64,000 bases of DNA. It comes from Betaproteobacteria bacterium. Lineage in GTDB: Bacteria; Pseudomonadota; Gammaproteobacteria; Burkholderiales; Casimicrobiaceae. The notes below the pieces were generated by a model, which was not told the origin of the DNA, ran no database searches, and saw only the letters and a program-made list of their open reading frames with translations. The stretch covers positions 1 to 64,000 of the forward strand of contig JADJWJ010000009.1 of the NCBI GenBank assembly GCA_016716425.1. Direction: 5' to 3'. How positions within the stretch are numbered: the stretch's first letter is position 1; every line of letters begins with the position of its first letter. Below, piece by piece: positions 49,891 through 58,800 of this stretch. The position numbers and the translations under genes were made by a program.

Positions 49891-51861
49891 ATGCAACCAG
49901 GCATCGCCAAGCTGCCCCACCTGTTCGCGCCGGGCCGCTTCGGCCGCTTCGAGATTCGGAACCGCATCAAGTACGGCGCCTGCTGCGTGTCGAACTACAA
50001 CACCCGCGACGGGCACATCACCGAGCGCGAGATCGCGCGCATGCGGGTGATCGCGCGCACCGGCTGCGGCATCATCACCAACCAGGGCGCCTACCCCGAT
50101 CCGCTCGGCGAGGGCAAGGCGTACTTTCGGCAGGTGGCGATTTTCGACGACAGGTTCCTGCCGCAGTTCGAGCGCATCGCCGCCGACATCAAGGCGCAGG
50201 GCGCCATGCCGATCCAGCAGATCCTGCACGCCGGACGCTACGGCGGGATCGACCTGGGCTACTGCATCCAGCCGTCCGACGTGCCGCAGACGCTGCCGCA
50301 CTTCCGCCCGCCGAAGGTGATGACGAAGGACGAGATCCGCGACTGCATCCGCCAGCACGCGCAGGCCGCGCAGCGTGCGATCCGCGCGGGGTTCGAAGGC
50401 ACCGAGGTGACGAGCTTCATGGGCTACCTGCTCGCCAACTTCAACTCGCGTTTCACCAACCAGCGCACCGACGAGTACGGCGGCTCGATCGGCAATCGCG
50501 GCCGGTTCATGCGCGAGCTGATCGACGGCATCAAAGAGGCCACACCCGACCACCCGCTCGTCGTGCGGCTGAACGGCGCCGAGCTGATGGACAAGTGGGG
50601 CGGCAACACCGAGGACGAGTGCTTCGAGCTGATGCAGCAGGCCGTCGACGTCGGCGTGGACATGATCAGCGTGACCGTCGGCTGGCAGGAGGCGCCCGAG
50701 TCGTCGATCGGCCGCGACATCCCGCCCGGTTACTGGAACTACCTGTCCGCGCGCGCGAAGAAGATGTTCCCGGACACGCTGATCACGTTCGGCAACCGGC
50801 TGCCCGACCCGCGGATGGCGGACGTCTGCCTGCGCGACGGCGTGTTCGACTACTGGGAGGTCTGCCGCCCGCTGCTCGCCGATCCCGACCTCGTCCACAA
50901 GGCGGCCGAGGATCGGTTGGACGAGGTGCGCCGCTGCATCGGCTCGCTCAACTGCCTGTCGCGCCTCTTCCGCGACCTGCCCTACACGTGCACGATGAAC
51001 CCGGCGCTGGGCCACGAGGTCGAGCCCGAGTACCAGGTGACGCCGGCGACCGTGAAGAAGAAGGTGATGGTGATCGGCGCCGGGCCCGCCGGCATGGAGT
51101 GCGCGATCACCGCGGCGAAGCGCGGCCACGACGTCACGGTATTCGACCGGGCCCCCCGCATCGGCGGCAATCTGTACGCGTACGCGGTCAACGACCTCGC
51201 GCGCCCCGACGACCTGCTGTCGGTGATCGCGCACTACGAGGCCGTCGCGGGCAAGCTCGGCATCGAGGTACGGCTCAACACCGAAGTGCACGCGAAGTTC
51301 ATGCGCAGCGTGCTGCACCAGTACGACGTCTGCGTGATCGCCGCCGGCGCGTCGCTCGACCGCACGCGGCACGCGCACGTCGCGGGTGCCGAGCGGATGA
51401 TCGACGCGCTCGACGTCGCCCACGGCCGGGTCAAGGCCGGCCGGCGCGTCGTCGTCATCGGCGGCGGCAAGATCGGGCTGACGATCGCCGAGTCGCTGCG
51501 CAAGCACCAGGAGGCGGAAGTCACCGTGGTCGAGTCGGCAAAGCGGATCGCCGGCGACGTCAAGCCGTCGTTCAAGTGGCGCCACGCGTCGTGGGTCGAG
51601 GAACTCGGCATCGCGTGCCTGACGTCGACCACGCTCGTGGCCGTCGGCGCCGACAGCGTCACCGTCCGCGACGCGAAGGGCATCGAGACCATCGTCGCCG
51701 CCGACACCGTGATCCAGGCCGACGGCGCGGCGCCGGCGCACGCGCTGTTCCACGAGTTCGAGTGGATGGTCGACGAACTGCACGGCGTGGGCGACGCGCT
51801 GATCCCGCGCGGCCTCGAGCAGGCGATCCAGGAAGGCTTCCGGCTGGGCGTGCGTCTGTGA
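49891..51861 (+). CDS. old-yellow-enzyme / 2,4-dienoyl-CoA reductase-like flavoprotein
   Basis: 656-residue NADH:flavin oxidoreductase. The N-terminal FMN barrel (1-365) shows FGRFEIRNRIKYGACCVSNY, QQILHAGRYGG and NSRFTNQRTDEYGGSIGNRG. The C-terminal half is a FAD/NAD module (VMVIGAGPAGMECAITAAKR near residue 391; VVVIGGGKIGLTIAESLRKH near 525). Between them the [4Fe-4S] region reads CIGSLNCLSRLF then YTCTMNPALG: three Cys remain and the second Cys of the usual CxxC is Ser. AAAGGAG precedes the ATG, 29 bases after the ligase stop. It resembles the reductase half of 2-aminobenzoyl-CoA monooxygenase/reductase, which reduces the ring after oxygenation. A plain dienoyl-CoA reductase is the alternative. 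Confidence 0.85.
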   Translation: MQPGIAKLPHLFAPGRFGRFEIRNRIKYGACCVSNYNTRDGHITEREIARMRVIARTGCGIITNQGAYPDPLGEGKAYFRQVAIFDDRFLPQFERIAADIKAQGAMPIQQILHAGRYGGIDLGYCIQPSDVPQTLPHFRPPKVMTKDEIRDCIRQHAQAAQRAIRAGFEGTEVTSFMGYLLANFNSRFTNQRTDEYGGSIGNRGRFMRELIDGIKEATPDHPLVVRLNGAELMDKWGGNTEDECFELMQQAVDVGVDMISVTVGWQEAPESSIGRDIPPGYWNYLSARAKKMFPDTLITFGNRLPDPRMADVCLRDGVFDYWEVCRPLLADPDLVHKAAEDRLDEVRRCIGSLNCLSRLFRDLPYTCTMNPALGHEVEPEYQVTPATVKKKVMVIGAGPAGMECAITAAKRGHDVTVFDRAPRIGGNLYAYAVNDLARPDDLLSVIAHYEAVAGKLGIEVRLNTEVHAKFMRSVLHQYDVCVIAAGASLDRTRHAHVAGAERMIDALDVAHGRVKAGRRVVVIGGGKIGLTIAESLRKHQEAEVTVVESAKRIAGDVKPSFKWRHASWVEELGIACLTSTTLVAVGADSVTVRDAKGIETIVAADTVIQADGAAPAHALFHEFEWMVDELHGVGDALIPRGLEQAIQEGFRLGVRL

Positions 51862-52316
51862 CGCCGATCGCGGCCGACGCTTCGCCGAGCGCGCGGCCGG
51901 CCGGCGCCGCTTCCTGCGATGCGCTGCCCGCACCCGCCGCCTGGCTCGCCGCCGCCGCGCACCACGGCGAGCTGTTCGCGCCGCTCGACCCGGGCGTTCG
52001 CATCGCGCTGATCGCCCGCACCGCACCTTCGCGGATGCTCGTCTGGGAAGCGGGCGACACGGGCCTCGCCGCGCGCATCGAGCCGTTCGCGGGCTATGCG
52101 GACAGCGCTGCGGAGATCGTGCTGGCGGCGGACGACGAATCGCTGGCGGACGTTCGTGCGGCGAGCGCGGAGCGGCTGTTCGCAGTGCTGCGCGCCGGCA
52201 TCCGCTCGGGGCGCGTCGTCTGCTACATGCTGCAGCGCCGCTGCGTGCTCGAGGCGCGCGGCTGCGACGAGCTGCTCGACGCGCTCGGGTTCGCGTTCAT
52301 GGGCGCGTGCCGGTGA
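51858..52316 (+). CDS. hypothetical protein of the aryl-CoA operon
   Basis: 152 residues from a GTG whose last bases overlap the reductase stop (GTGA, 51858-51861). The N-terminus is Ala/Pro-rich; the body reads ELFAPLDPGVRIALIARTAP, MLVWEAGDTGLAARIEPFAG and ERLFAVLRAGIRSGRVVCYM, ending EARGCDELLDALGFAFMGAC. It has no signal peptide or membrane segment. I do not recognise the family. Tight coupling to the reductase implies a role in the same pathway, perhaps as an accessory or regulatory subunit. Confidence 0.65.
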   Translation: MTPIAADASPSARPAGAASCDALPAPAAWLAAAAHHGELFAPLDPGVRIALIARTAPSRMLVWEAGDTGLAARIEPFAGYADSAAEIVLAADDESLADVRAASAERLFAVLRAGIRSGRVVCYMLQRRCVLEARGCDELLDALGFAFMGACR

Positions 52317-52516
52317 TCTTCACGAACCCCGCCGGCGCCCCCGAACTCGCCTGCGACGAGTGCGGCTGCCGCTGGTTCGACCGCATGACCGGCGCGTGCT
52401 ACGAATGTGGCGCGGCGGTCTCCGCCGATTCCCGCGCCGAGTATGCGCGGGCGCTGGACGCGTTCGCAGCGGACCGCGCGCGGGCGGGCGCGGCGGCCGC
52501 CGGCAAGCGTCCCTGA
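52307..52516 (+). CDS. small zinc-ribbon protein
   Basis: 69 residues from GTG 52307, or 67 from GTG 52313, which overlaps the preceding stop as GTGA in the same style as the gene before. Two Cys pairs, CDECGCRWFDRMTGACYECG, form a likely zinc ribbon (CxxC...CxxC). The rest is an Ala/Arg-rich helix. Last gene of the operon. Could be a rubredoxin-like or protein-binding zinc finger; function unknown. Confidence 0.6.
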   Translation: MPVIFTNPAGAPELACDECGCRWFDRMTGACYECGAAVSADSRAEYARALDAFAADRARAGAAAAGKRP

Positions 52517-52518
52517 CG

Positions 52519-53352
52519 TCAGCGACCGATCCGCCACTCCACCGTCAGCGTGCCGCCGTCGACGGGCCTGGTCAGCGCTCCCGACTGCACCGGACCCTTG
52601 ACCGGGCCCCACGGGTTCGGAAAGACCCGCTGCGTCAGCCCGACCGGGACCTTGTTCACCGTGGTCCCGGCCTGGTAGCCCGTGCGCACCGTCTTCTTCT
52701 CGAGCGGCACCGGTGGCGCCTCGTCGAACCGGTACTGCGTCTGGTTCTGCGCGAGGTCGTGCTCGACGTAGACGCCGAGCCAGCCCTTCTCGCCGCCCTC
52801 GGGGATCGTGGCCGAACCGGTGACGGTCGACTTCGACTGGTACGACAGCCCGGGACCGTCCTTGATGTCGGCCGTGTACGCGTCGTTGGCCGAGAACGAG
52901 CCGCTGCACGACTTCGGATACCAGACCTGCACCGCGCCGTCGACCTGCGCTGACTTCGGCGCGAAGTCCTGCGCGGACATCTTCTGCGCGAGCGCCATCA
53001 GGCACGCCTGGTTGCCCTTGCATCGGGCGTGTTCGCGCTCGAGGTCGGCCATGGCCGGGTCCTTCCGGTTCATCGCCTTCTCCTGCTCCTTCGTCGGGCC
53101 TGCGAGGCCGTACGGACCGACGGCACCCGCCTCCAGCGTGCACCGGCCCTTGAGCACCCGGTTCACCGCGCTCGTCGTCGTCGCGTTGCGGCCGTCGACG
53201 AAGTTGCCGGTGGTCTTCACCGTCGCCGTGAACTCGACGACGGCCTTCGTACCTTCGCGCGCGGCCGTCGCGGCGTGCGCGCCGGCAGCGCAGGCGCCGG
53301 CGCCGAGGCAGGCCATCCACACGAACCGCAATGCGAGTTTCGCCAAGTTCAC
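52519..53352 (-). CDS. hypothetical secreted protein
   Basis: 277-residue protein with a signal peptide (LRFVWMACLGAGACAAGAHA, cleavage before ATAAREG). The mature part is polar with Cys residues in RCTLEAGAV, EHARCKGNQACLMALAQKM and PKSCSGSFSAND, probably forming disulfides. It ends VDGGTLTVEWRIGR. No family recognised. It ends two bases from the convergent zinc-ribbon gene, so its 3' end is tightly packed against the aromatic operon. Confidence 0.7.
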   Translation of the reverse strand: MNLAKLALRFVWMACLGAGACAAGAHAATAAREGTKAVVEFTATVKTTGNFVDGRNATTTSAVNRVLKGRCTLEAGAVGPYGLAGPTKEQEKAMNRKDPAMADLEREHARCKGNQACLMALAQKMSAQDFAPKSAQVDGAVQVWYPKSCSGSFSANDAYTADIKDGPGLSYQSKSTVTGSATIPEGGEKGWLGVYVEHDLAQNQTQYRFDEAPPVPLEKKTVRTGYQAGTTVNKVPVGLTQRVFPNPWGPVKGPVQSGALTRPVDGGTLTVEWRIGR

Positions 53353-53866
53353 GCTTCACCCTCGTGCTGATTTGCGCGGGCTTCGCCGCCGGCGGATTGT
53401 AGCGCGCCGCGGTCGGGGTTCCCGGCATGCGAGCGCAACGCGGCCGGCGCCGGCAACGCCCGGGCGTTCGCGCTCCCTTCGCGCCACGCACGCGCAAGCG
53501 CTGGTCAGGACGACGCTCGCCCGTCCGGCCCCTGCCTGTGCCAGCGCTTCGCTGCCGCCCGGATGTCCGCACGCCCGCGCGGTGACGGCACCCGTTGGCG
53601 CGGGCCTGGCGCTTCCGGTGCCGGGTTCGTCGATCCGTCAGCGATCTGCAAGTCCGCGGCGACCAGACTGCACGTACTTCGAGCCGACGCCGCGCCAGGG
53701 TTCGCGTCCGGACAGACCGGGCGCGCGGGCGTGCGGATGAACAGGCAGTGGCAAGAAGGACCCCGTTCCGGCAGCGCCGCGTGCGGGGCCGGGCAGTCCA
53801 CCGCGTCGCGACCACGATGCGCGGCCGACGCAATTCCCGACCGATTTGATCGACATGGAGGCCGAA
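53353..53866. other. 514-base intergenic region without a recognisable gene
   Basis: Open frames here are short and Arg/Ala/Pro-rich with no family features. No promoter pair, tRNA or repeat was found by reading. It must hold the promoters for the divergent genes at 53352 (minus) and 53867 (plus). Confidence 0.4.
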
Positions 53867-54252
53867 ATGAATGTTCACGTTGCATCGAAGCCGCTGCGGA
53901 CCATGGTGGCGCTGGCTTTGCTGTTCTGCGGCTTGACGGGCCACGTCGCCGCCGGCACCGACGGCGGCGAACCGACACGCGATCGGCAGCCCGAACCCGA
54001 CAAGGCCGTCGCGGCCGCCCGCCCCGGCGCGCAGGTCCTGCCTCGCGCGGCGCGACGGCGGCGGATCCGATCGCCGAGAGCTTCTCGCGGATGCTCGCTC
54101 ATCCGCCGAGCGCGGCCGCGCCCGCCGTGCCGTCCGGCATGGGTCCCGATCCGCTCACGGATGCGCTCGTCGTGCCGCTGCGCCAGCGCCTCTCCGCCAG
54201 CGCCGCCGGGACGCACGTCGCGACGGTGCGCCGCGCCGCCGCGGGCAACTAA
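53867..54252 (+). CDS. small secreted protein (frameshifted near 54045)
   Basis: About 128 residues after one frame correction. It begins MNVHVASKPLRTMVALALLF, a signal peptide ending near HVAAGTDGG. The second half, in another frame, reads ATAADPIAESFSRMLAHPPS and ALVVPLRQRLSASAAGTHVA, ending at TAA 54250-54252. Weak evidence: a signal peptide followed by a frame with balanced composition. Function unknown. Confidence 0.4.
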
Positions 54253-54388
54253 GCCGCGGCGGACGCAAGCGATCCGGTCGCGCGCGAACCGCGCGCCGGT
54301 GGCGCCGGCCGGTCACCGGTCCCGCGGCGGGACCTCGGCCAGCGCCGGCGCGCAGCCGGCGGCGCGGCCGCAACCAGGATCAGCGACC

Positions 54389-55048
54389 ATGTCCATGTTC
54401 TCGATCTGCACGACGTTCGTCACCGAAGGCAAGCTCGACGAGACGCTGGGCGCGATGGCGGCGGCAGAGGCGGACTTCACCGCGGAAATCGGCGTCCTCT
54501 CGCGCCTGTTCTTCCAGTGCGTCGACCAGCCGCACGTCATCTGGGCCGTCACGCAGTGGCAATCCGAGAAGCATCACCACGACGCGGCGCAGTCGATCAT
54601 GAAGGCGCGGCGCGACGACCGGATCGCGTCGATACGGTTCGGCACCGAGCCGTACTTCGAGATCTTCTGCGACGACGCGGAGGACTTGCGCTCGGGCGAA
54701 TACGCCGGCGACCGGCGCTGCGTCGTGGTCGCCCACGGCCTCATCGGGGCGCGATCCCGGGACCGCTACCGCGCGCTTCGCCGCGAGCGGCTTGCGCGCG
54801 TGGCCGGAAAGCTCGACTGGCTGCGCATCCATCACAACCGGTACCACCCCGACGAGTTCGTCGCGCTGCTCGGGTTCCGCAGCGACGCGGCGTTCGCCGC
54901 CGTGCGCGACATCGAGGGCATGTGCCTGGAGGAGTACCTGTTCACCGGGTTGCGGCGGCCGCTCGGGATGTCGTGGCTCGCGAGCTACAACCAGTTCAGC
55001 TGCGTCCCGCTCGCGTTCGACCGGCCGCGCCTGCCGCACGCCGCTTGA
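54389..55048 (+). CDS. ABM-like (dimeric alpha-beta barrel) protein
   Basis: 219-residue soluble protein. The first half reads SICTTFVTEGKLDETLGAMA and VDQPHVIWAVTQWQSEKHHH, the pattern of antibiotic-biosynthesis-monooxygenase-type dimeric ferredoxin folds. The second half repeats a similar unit (RYHPDEFVALLGFRSDAAF), so the chain may hold two such domains. Several such proteins bind haem or protect against reactive oxygen, but no active site is evident. ATG 54389 chosen from the start of the fold. Confidence 0.65.
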   Translation: MSMFSICTTFVTEGKLDETLGAMAAAEADFTAEIGVLSRLFFQCVDQPHVIWAVTQWQSEKHHHDAAQSIMKARRDDRIASIRFGTEPYFEIFCDDAEDLRSGEYAGDRRCVVVAHGLIGARSRDRYRALRRERLARVAGKLDWLRIHHNRYHPDEFVALLGFRSDAAFAAVRDIEGMCLEEYLFTGLRRPLGMSWLASYNQFSCVPLAFDRPRLPHAA

Positions 55049-55194
55049 CCCGTGTCCCCCGTCGAGCCGGCGCCCGCCGGCCGTGCGGATGCCGATTCCC
55101 CCGCGGGGCCGGCGACCGGCAACGCAGGCGCGAGGACGGGCGGCCCGGGCGTTGCGCTCGACCCCGCGCGGAATCCGAGGACAACCCGGAAGTG

Positions 55195-55226
55195 AAAAAG
55201 GGTCGGACGGTGTCGTCCGACCCTTT
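55195..55226 (-). terminator. rho-independent terminator of the tRNA-Arg gene
   Basis: A 13-base stem (AAAGGGTCGGACG with CGTCCGACCCTTT) with loop GTGT, followed on the minus strand by a run of Ts (plus-strand As 55195-55199). It begins eight bases after the tRNA 3' end. Confidence 0.9.
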
Positions 55227-55233
55227 GCATTGC

Positions 55234-55310
55234 TGGCGCGCCCGGCAGGATTCGAACCCACGACCCCCTGGTTCGTAGCCAGGTACTCTATCCAACTGAG
55301 CTACGGGCGC
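55234..55310 (-). tRNA. tRNA-Arg (anticodon ACG)
   Basis: On the minus strand the 77-base gene starts GCGCCCGTAGCTCAGTTGGA. It has an anticodon stem CCTGG/CCAGG with loop CTACGAA (anticodon ACG, read as ICG) and a T-arm with GGTTCGAATCC. The acceptor strand CGGGCGC is followed by an encoded G-CCA. All cloverleaf stems pair. A terminator follows at 55195-55226. Confidence 0.95.
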
Positions 55311-55579
55311 GAAGCGGTGGATTATACCAAGGCCGGCGCCCGCGCCGCCACGCGTGCTTCGTCCACGCGCGATCACGCGCTCGGGTGCCGCGTCGCGTAC
55401 CACGACCGCCACGGAACTCGCGTACGACGCGTGCGCGAGTGCGCAAACCCGGTGTGTCGCCACGCAGACCCGGGACGCACGCGGACGCACGAAGTCCCCG
55501 CGCACGCAACGCGGTGGCGCAGCATCGCCCGGGTCACGCCGCGGCCTTCCCGGGCGGTGGCCGCGATCCGACCGGCGGG

Positions 55580-55608
55580 TGGCCACGCTCTTATGCATTT
55601 GGCATAAT
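55580..55608 (+). promoter_or_regulatory. candidate promoter/operator for the metalloprotease gene
   Basis: TGGCCA (55580-55585) and CATAAT (55603-55608) with a 17-base spacer; the -10 lies in TTATGCATTTGGCATAA (55591-55607), an inverted repeat with six-base arms. Transcription from here would give a leader of about 220 bases. The leader contains three hairpins: TGGCGCA/TGCGCCA (55634-55652), ATCTC/GAGAT (55658-55670) and CTCCTGCCG/CGGCGGGAG (about 55733-55757). The remaining part of the 523-base gap 55311-55833 holds the tRNA promoter region and no gene. Confidence 0.4.
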
Positions 55609-55833
55609 CTCGACCGATGACGAGCGCCGGGGTTGGCGCATTTCTTGCGCCAGCAGGATCTCTTCGAGATGACAAACGACGTCCAGTAACCCGTGTAAGG
55701 CACTGACTTACCATAATTTCCGATCGCTCGAGCCTCCTGCCGGCCCTTCGGCGGGAGCGTCGTGACCCGGCTGGGCATCGCCGCCAGCGTCACGAACAGG
55801 GCACTGCCAACCGCGCCCGCACGAAAGCCGCCC

Positions 55834-58800
55834 ATGTCGACCGACGTTCGCCCGACCGCCACCGCTGCCCTGCGCGCGTGGCTGCTGCCCGCGGCGCTCG
55901 CCGCATTCGCCGGCGCCCCGCTGCCCGCGTTCGCGCATCAGGAGCACGCGCCCGTCGCCCAGGCGGCCGCTACGCCCGCTGCCGAGTACGCCGGCCGCAT
56001 CGCGACCATCGTCGTCACCGACCGCGCCACCGGACGCGCGCTGGGCTATCCGTTCCTCGCGCTTCCCGACGGCACGCGCTACCGCCTCGAGAACGCCGGA
56101 GCGGTCGCCGAAGGCACGTCCGTGTCCGTCACCGGTCGCCTGGCCGGCCGCACGCTGGTCGCGGACCGGGTACGCGCGCTCGCGCCTGCGGCCAGGTCCG
56201 CGCCGGCGCGCGCCGACCTCACGGGCACGTTGCGCGTCTTCCACGTCGACTACCCGGACGGGACGAGCGAATTCGGGTACTCGCTGGTCACCGACGCCGG
56301 CCGCCAGAACGTCGTCGACTTCGGGCGGCCGCTGCCCGGCATCGACAACGGCGCGCGGGCGATCGTGTCCGGGCCCGTGGACGCCCGCGGCCACGTGAGC
56401 GTCGACACGATCGAACTGCTGCAGCCGCCGGCGCCGAAACCGACGACGACCCCGGATACCGACGTGACGCCGCAGGCGGTCACCACCGGGTACACGGTGA
56501 TCCCGCTCAAGTATCCGAACAACGCGGCGGCGCCGTTCACGTACAACGCCGATCCTGCCTCCTGGCCGATCGCCACGATCAACACGACCGTGCTGGGCGC
56601 TGCGCCCGCACTCAGCACCGCCGAGTACTACAAGGAGGTCTCGTACGGCGCGCAGCTCGTCAGCGGCGTCGTCGCGCATGACGCGAATGCGTGGCTCAAG
56701 GCGAACGAGGCGCGCCCGACGGCGTGCAGTTCGAGCGCGCAGCTCGACGCCGTGCTCGCTTCGATCAACACCCAGGGCAATGCCGCGGCGCAAGCCGCCG
56801 GGTTCAATCCGTCGAGCAGGCCAGGCATCCTGTACGTGATCGACGCGCTGCCGTGCGGCTGGCTGGGCCTGGGCTACATCGGTTGGGAACGGGCCTACGC
56901 CAAAGGCACCGCGAGCCTGCTGGTGGTCGGCCACGAGTTCGGGCACAACTTCGGCCTGTACCACGCCGGCAGCCTCGACTGCGGCGCGAACGTCATCGCG
57001 CCGTCGGGTTGCACGGTCACCGAGTATGGCGATCCGTTCGACATCATGGGCAACAACCGCCCGATGCACTTCGCGGCGGCCCAGAAGAGCCTCCTCGGCT
57101 ACTTCTCCGGCAGCGGGGTGGCGACGCACGGCTCCGGCAGCACGACGTACACGCTGGGACCGATCGAGCTCGCCGGCCAGTCGCGGTACGCGGTGAAGAT
57201 CCCGACGTCCAACCCGAAGCGGACCTACTGGATCGAGTTCCGCCAGCCGATCGGCTTCGACAGCGCGCTGTCGGGCTACCCGAATCTCGGTGCGCAGCTG
57301 CGGATCTCGAGTCCGTTCGAGAACAACTGCTCGGGCTGTACCGGCATGTACGACGACACGCAGTTCCTCGACATGACGCCCGGCACGGCCGCGTTCACCG
57401 ACGGCGCGCTGCTGGCCGGCCAGTCGTACACCGACGGCAGCGACAGCGCCAATCCGCTCACGATCGACGTCCTGAGCGCGTCGACGAGTGCGCTCTCCGT
57501 GAAGGTGACCAAGGGCACGCTGGCGGCCGCGACCACGACGCTCGCGAGCTCGGCGAACCCGTCGACGTTCGGCCAGAGCGTCACGTTCACCGCCACCGTC
57601 TCGGGCACGGCGCCCACCGGCACCGTGGCGTTCAAGGACGGCGGGACCACGCTCACCGGATGCTCGTCGGTCGTGCTGGCGGGAACGGGCAACGTGCGCA
57701 CCGCGGCGTGCACGATCGTCACGCTCGCCGTCGGCGTCCACGGCATCGTGGCGGACTACAGCGGCGACGCCGGCAACGGCGCATCGAGCAGCACCGCGCT
57801 GTCGCAAACGGTGAAAGCCGTGACCACGACCACGCTCGCGAGCTCGCTCAATCCGGCGCCGAGCGGCGCCGCCGTCACGTTCACCGCCACGGTCACCGGC
57901 ACCGCGCCCGGCGGGACCGTCGCCTTCAGCAGCGATGGCCTCTCCATTGCCGGCTGCGCCACGGCCGCGCTCGCCGGCGGCGGCAACAGCCGCACGGCGA
58001 CCTGCACCACGTCCGCCCTTGCCGCGGGCACGCGCTCGATCGTGGCGAGCTACGGCGGCGACGGCACCAACGCGGCGTCGGCGAGCGCGGCGCTCGCGCA
58101 GGTGGTGAGCGCGGCCGCGCCCGTCGCCACGACGACGACGGTCGCGAGCTCGCTCAATCCGGCCGTCGCCGGCGTCAGCGTCACGTTCACCGCCACCGTC
58201 AACGGCAACGCGCCCGCCGGCAACGTCGCGTTCACGGCGGACGGCGCCACCATCGCCGGCTGCGCGGCCGTCCCGCTCGCCGGCAGCGGCAACACGCGCA
58301 CGGCCGCGTGCACGACCGCGGCGCTCGCCGTCGGTCCGCACGCGATCGTCGCCGCGTACGCCGGTAATGCGGGCAACCTGGCGTCGAGCAGCGTGCCACT
58401 CGCGCAGCAGGTCACGAGTCCCGGGAGGGCGCTGACGCGGACGCGGGTGGGCAGCGCCAACAACCCGGCACCCGAGGGTTCCACCGTCGCGCTCACCGCC
58501 ACGATCGCGGCCACGCCGGCGGTCGCCGACGGTACGGTCGCCTTCACGGCCAACGGCACAGCGCTGTCCGGCTGCGCCGCCGCGCCGATCGCGGCGGCTG
58601 GCAGCGACGCGGTCGCCGTCTGCAATGCCGTGCTTGCGCCGGGCGCGTACAGCATCGTCGCGACCTATGGCGGCAGCGCCGCGCACTTCCCGTCCACGAG
58701 CCTCGTGTACTCGCAGGTCGTGCCGTTCGCGACCATCGGCAACACGCTGCAGTTCACTGCGTCCGCGTACGCGGTCAACGAACCCGCGGGGAACGTGGTG

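Noticed and set aside
55615..55830. Possible riboswitch in the hairpin-rich leader of the metalloprotease
   Set aside because: Three small hairpins are visible, but they do not match the conserved core of any riboswitch class I can recall, including c-di-GMP types; kept only as an unexplained leader.
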